Of a DNA stretch of 6,976 nucleotides, positions 4,935 through 6,976 are shown piece by piece. This stretch comes from CAYUKK01 sp964445305 (GTDB lineage: Bacteria > Acidobacteriota > Aminicenantia > Aminicenantales > UBA8522): assembly GCA_964445305.1 (NCBI GenBank), contig CAYUKK010000056.1, forward strand, positions 1 to 6,976, read 5' to 3'. How positions within the stretch are numbered: position 1 is the first letter of the stretch; every line of letters begins with the position of its first letter. Made by a program: the position numbers and the translations under genes. The notes beneath the pieces are model-generated. The model ran no database searches. It was not told the DNA's origin and saw only the letters and a list, made by a program, of their open reading frames with translations.

Positions 4935-6740
4935 TCATCGAGACTGGGTCTCCCTTTCGAAAACCAATTTCCCATCCACTATCGTATAAATCACCTCCGC
5001 ATCCAGGATTTCTTTCTCAGGAATAGTGAGAAGGTTGCGGTCAAAAATGGTTATATCGGCCAGCTTGCCGACTTCGAGCGAGCCCCGGATCTTCTCCTCA
5101 AAGCAAGCCAACGCGTTGTTGATCGTATAAGCGCGGATGGCTTCCTCAACGGAAATCTTCTGCTCGGGGAACCAACCGCTCTCGGGGGTGCCCTTGATGG
5201 TTTTCCGGCTAACTGCCGCGTAGATGAGATATTTTGGGTGCATCTGATAATAGGCCGCTGTCGTCCCCGGCCAATCGGAACCAAAACTCAGGATAGCACC
5301 GTTCTCCAGCAAAGACTTGAAGGCATAGGCGCCGCGACACCTTTCGTGCCCTATCCTCTCCTCCATCCAGCGCATGTCATCGGAGATATGGTAGGGGTTG
5401 ACTTCGGCGATCACGTTGAGCGCCCGAAAACGGGGGAAGTCCTGCGGCCGGATGACCTGGGCATGGATGATCCGAAAGCCTCGAAGGTCCATGCCCGTTT
5501 CGTTCTTTAATCTCTCGTAGAGGTCGAGCATCTCGGCGACCCCGCGGTCGCCGATGGCATGAACGTTGGGGACAAAACCGATCTCAAGACCGGCCTTGAT
5601 AAGCCGGTACATTTTCTCCATATTCCCAACCTTGAGCTGAGGGTCGTCTGAGGTATGGTGGCGCCAGTGTCCGTAATTATCGGGCTGATCATTGTAGGGC
5701 TCAAAAAAAAGCGCCCCGTGCGTCCCCATAATTCCATCGATATACCCCTTGAGGGCCCCATAGCGAAGCCAAAGGTCCGGTTGGTGGGACTTGGGGTGAA
5801 GGCCCATCCTAAAACCCTGCGCTTTGAGCTCCCCGACACGGGAGAGGTCTGGCCTGAGCCAGACCCGACAGGTCAGTTCACCCCTCTCTTGGAGCTCGAC
5901 AAAGCGGGCTGTCTGATCCGGCGTTTCGATATCATGGATTTCGACGATGCCTGCTTCGCGAAGAGCTCTTAAGGCTGCCCGATTCTCATCTAAGAGCCTC
6001 TGATGAGATTTCGGCTGAACCGCTCCGGCCAGGATGTCGAAGGCAGCCGATGGACGAAAGATGATACCTGTTGGCTTCCCGTCTGCCCCAACTTCCATCC
6101 CCTCGACGGCCCGGCTCTCCAGGCCAGCTACCCGGAGAGCCGCTGAATTGGCCAGCCACTCCCGACGGTCAAAACGGCTCAAAAAACAGGGGTTCCTCTC
6201 TGTCAGATCGTCAATCATGAACCGGTTCGGCCGCCACAGCCTCTTTGTCTCCTCTTTCCCCTGTCCCGCGTCACCCAAGGCCCATTGTTCATAAGCCCCC
6301 CAAAGACCCTCGGTGATCCATTCTCCATCGTCGAGAATGCTGACCACACGCTCGATTTCTTTGCGCAAAGATGCTTCGTCAGCGACCAACATCAGGTTGG
6401 CATCGTTAATTAGCGCCCCGGCCCTGTTGAAATGGACGTGGGCGTCGATAATCCCCGGCAGGACAAATTTTCCTTTCAGGTCGATGACGCGCGTCGACTT
6501 CCCGATGAATTTCTTCATATCATGGTTGCTTTGGGAGATTGCAACTATCTTGTTGCCCTGAACAGCGAGGCAAGTTGCCCAGGGAAGGTCATGGCTAACT
6601 GTGTAGATTGCGCCATTTACCAAAACCAGGTCAGCGGGAACACTTTTTTGCTTTCCACAACAAAGGGGGAAGAGGGTTATGGCCAAAATCAAAATAAAGC
6701 GAGCCAAAGACCCAGGCCTAAATTTGAGTTCTGGCGTCAT
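4935..6740 (-). CDS. Exported YtcJ-type amidohydrolase (amidohydrolase 3 family)
   Basis: This 601-residue metal-dependent hydrolase resembles YtcJ and N-substituted formamide deformylase. The N-terminus has basic residues, a hydrophobic stretch (about 12-26) and 'FPLCCGKQ', which suggests export and perhaps lipid attachment, although the cysteine context is not a standard lipobox. After the small beta domain ('DLVLVNGAIYTV', 37-48) comes 'LPGIIDAHVHF' with metal ligands His101 and His103. Next are 'ALKGYIDGIMGTHGALFFEPY' (329-349), His394 in 'VHAIGDRG', His426 in 'RIIHAQ', and Asp489 in 'FGSDWP', the expected catalytic aspartate. The C-terminal 'GSLEVGKLADITIFDRNLL' is the usual end. Full length and intact. 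The start at 6740 follows GGAAGG. The substrate cannot be predicted; members cleave amides, formamides or cyclic ureides. Confidence 0.9.
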   Translation of the reverse strand: MTPELKFRPGSLARFILILAITLFPLCCGKQKSVPADLVLVNGAIYTVSHDLPWATCLAVQGNKIVAISQSNHDMKKFIGKSTRVIDLKGKFVLPGIIDAHVHFNRAGALINDANLMLVADEASLRKEIERVVSILDDGEWITEGLWGAYEQWALGDAGQGKEETKRLWRPNRFMIDDLTERNPCFLSRFDRREWLANSAALRVAGLESRAVEGMEVGADGKPTGIIFRPSAAFDILAGAVQPKSHQRLLDENRAALRALREAGIVEIHDIETPDQTARFVELQERGELTCRVWLRPDLSRVGELKAQGFRMGLHPKSHQPDLWLRYGALKGYIDGIMGTHGALFFEPYNDQPDNYGHWRHHTSDDPQLKVGNMEKMYRLIKAGLEIGFVPNVHAIGDRGVAEMLDLYERLKNETGMDLRGFRIIHAQVIRPQDFPRFRALNVIAEVNPYHISDDMRWMEERIGHERCRGAYAFKSLLENGAILSFGSDWPGTTAAYYQMHPKYLIYAAVSRKTIKGTPESGWFPEQKISVEEAIRAYTINNALACFEEKIRGSLEVGKLADITIFDRNLLTIPEKEILDAEVIYTIVDGKLVFERETQSR

Positions 6741-6792
6741 TTTCCTTCCCCCGGCCCAATTGTCTCCAAACTCTTTTCCCCATGCTGGGGGT

Positions 6793-6822
6793 ATTATATT
6801 TTCAAAAATATATCCCTGTCAA
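6793..6822 (-). promoter_or_regulatory. Sigma-70 promoter of the amidohydrolase gene
   Basis: Perfect TTGACA (6822-6817) and perfect TATAAT (6798-6793) on the minus strand are separated by 18 bp of A/T-rich DNA. The start would be near 6786, about 46 nt before the ATG at 6740. Both hexamers match consensus in full, so basal expression should be strong unless it is repressed. Confidence 0.85.
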
Positions 6823-6836
6823 AAGAAAAGTAGACC

Positions 6837-6848
6837 CCGAATATTCGG
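6837..6848. promoter_or_regulatory. 12-bp palindrome upstream of the amidohydrolase promoter
   Basis: CCGAATATTCGG is a perfect palindrome without a loop, 15 bp upstream of the -35. Position and symmetry suit a dimeric regulator. No family can be named. Confidence 0.35.
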
Positions 6849-6876
6849 ATAACAGGCCTTAATTTTTTCTCCAGGT

Positions 6877-6922
6877 AAAAAAAGAAGCCTCTATTTCCCC
6901 AGAAGCCTGGTAAAATAGAGGC
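6877..6922 (-). terminator. Leftward intrinsic terminator, distal (T2)
   Basis: GCCTCTATTT (6887-6896) and AAATAGAGGC (6913-6922) form a perfect 10-bp stem. The 16-nt loop contains a nested CCAG-AAGC-CTGG hairpin. On the minus strand it is followed by TTCTTTTTTT (6886-6877). It would insulate the amidohydrolase promoter from transcription entering from the right. There is no U-tract on the plus strand. Confidence 0.65.
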
Positions 6923-6925
6923 GCA

Positions 6926-6976
6926 ATGAAAAAACTAAAAAGTTTCACCCTCCAGGTGAAACACAACGAGGTGAAA
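6926..6976 (+). CDS. Possible start of a rightward gene (weak, 17 codons)
   Basis: ATG at 6926 opens MKKLKSFTLQVKHNEVK to the window edge, with GAGG four bases upstream. The lysine-rich start is what a translated A-run would give anyway, and the same bases make the U-tract of a leftward terminator. No plus-strand promoter is visible. The GAGG lies inside the 3' arm of the 6887-6922 hairpin, so if the gene is real its ribosome site may be masked. This is an alternative to the terminator reading and remains unresolved. Confidence 0.25.
   Translation, partial: MKKLKSFTLQVKHNEVK
6929..6962 (-). terminator. Leftward intrinsic terminator, proximal (T1)
   Basis: GTTTCACC (6942-6949) and GGTGAAAC (6955-6962) form a perfect 8-bp stem with a 5-nt loop. 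On the minus strand it is followed by TTTTTAGTTTTTT (6941-6929). It sits 7 bp from T2, making a tandem pair for a transcription unit beyond the right edge. Confidence 0.6.

Noticed and set aside
947..6976. TTTCACC/GGTGAAA shared by the 947 palindrome and the right-end hairpin as one regulatory motif
   Set aside because: The shared core is only seven bases, the spacing and context differ, and one copy is explained by a terminator stem.

Overview
The window looks like a chromosomal segment of a Gram-negative-type bacterium. It holds the 5' part of a 16S rRNA gene, a minor-pilin (type IV pilus or type II secretion pseudopilin) operon, a response regulator and an exported amidohydrolase. The 16S fragment reads as bacterial. 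The stretch 'GTAAACTCCTGTC' before the V3 region, together with the style of the exported amidohydrolase, reminds me of the Acidobacteriota/Aminicenantes group; this placement is an inference from memory and was not searched.

Layout. Positions 1-590 (minus strand) are the first ~590 nt of 16S rRNA, running off the left edge at about E. coli position 520. Its V1 region is enlarged. Positions 591-845 hold the rrn leader, with three hairpins and a boxB/boxA-like antitermination element, and a near-consensus sigma-70 promoter with an A/T-rich upstream element. Positions 846-1027 are the control region of a divergent plus-strand operon: two similar dyad elements 43 bp apart, a 16-bp palindrome and a strong match to a sigma-54 (-24/-12) promoter. 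Positions 1028-4089 (plus) are four tightly packed, overlapping genes: PilV-like, PilW-like, a large PilX/GspK-like protein, and a GspH/FimT-like prepilin. Three have a clear prepilin-peptidase motif with Glu at +5; the large one has an atypical motif.

The response regulator (4086-4835, minus) converges on the pilin operon so closely that the two stop codons overlap. It carries one intact receiver domain followed by a degenerate second receiver. To its right, with its own promoter, is an exported YtcJ-type metal-dependent amidohydrolase (4935-6740, minus), preceded by a sigma-70 promoter with both hexamers perfect and a 12-bp palindrome. The right end (6877-6962) contains two tandem hairpins, each followed by a U-tract on the minus strand. 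These are best read as terminators for a leftward unit beyond the window, although a short plus-strand reading frame also starts there.

How the parts fit. The four pilins probably form a priming or tip complex for a type IV pilus or pseudopilus. The major pilin, PilY1-type adhesin, motor ATPases and prepilin peptidase must be encoded elsewhere. The sigma-54 promoter and the paired upstream dyads suggest control by an enhancer-binding activator such as PilR or an NtrC relative. The adjacent response regulator has no DNA-binding or AAA+ domain, so it is unlikely to be that activator itself. The amidohydrolase has no evident functional link to the pilus genes. I found no mobile element, CRISPR array or tRNA.
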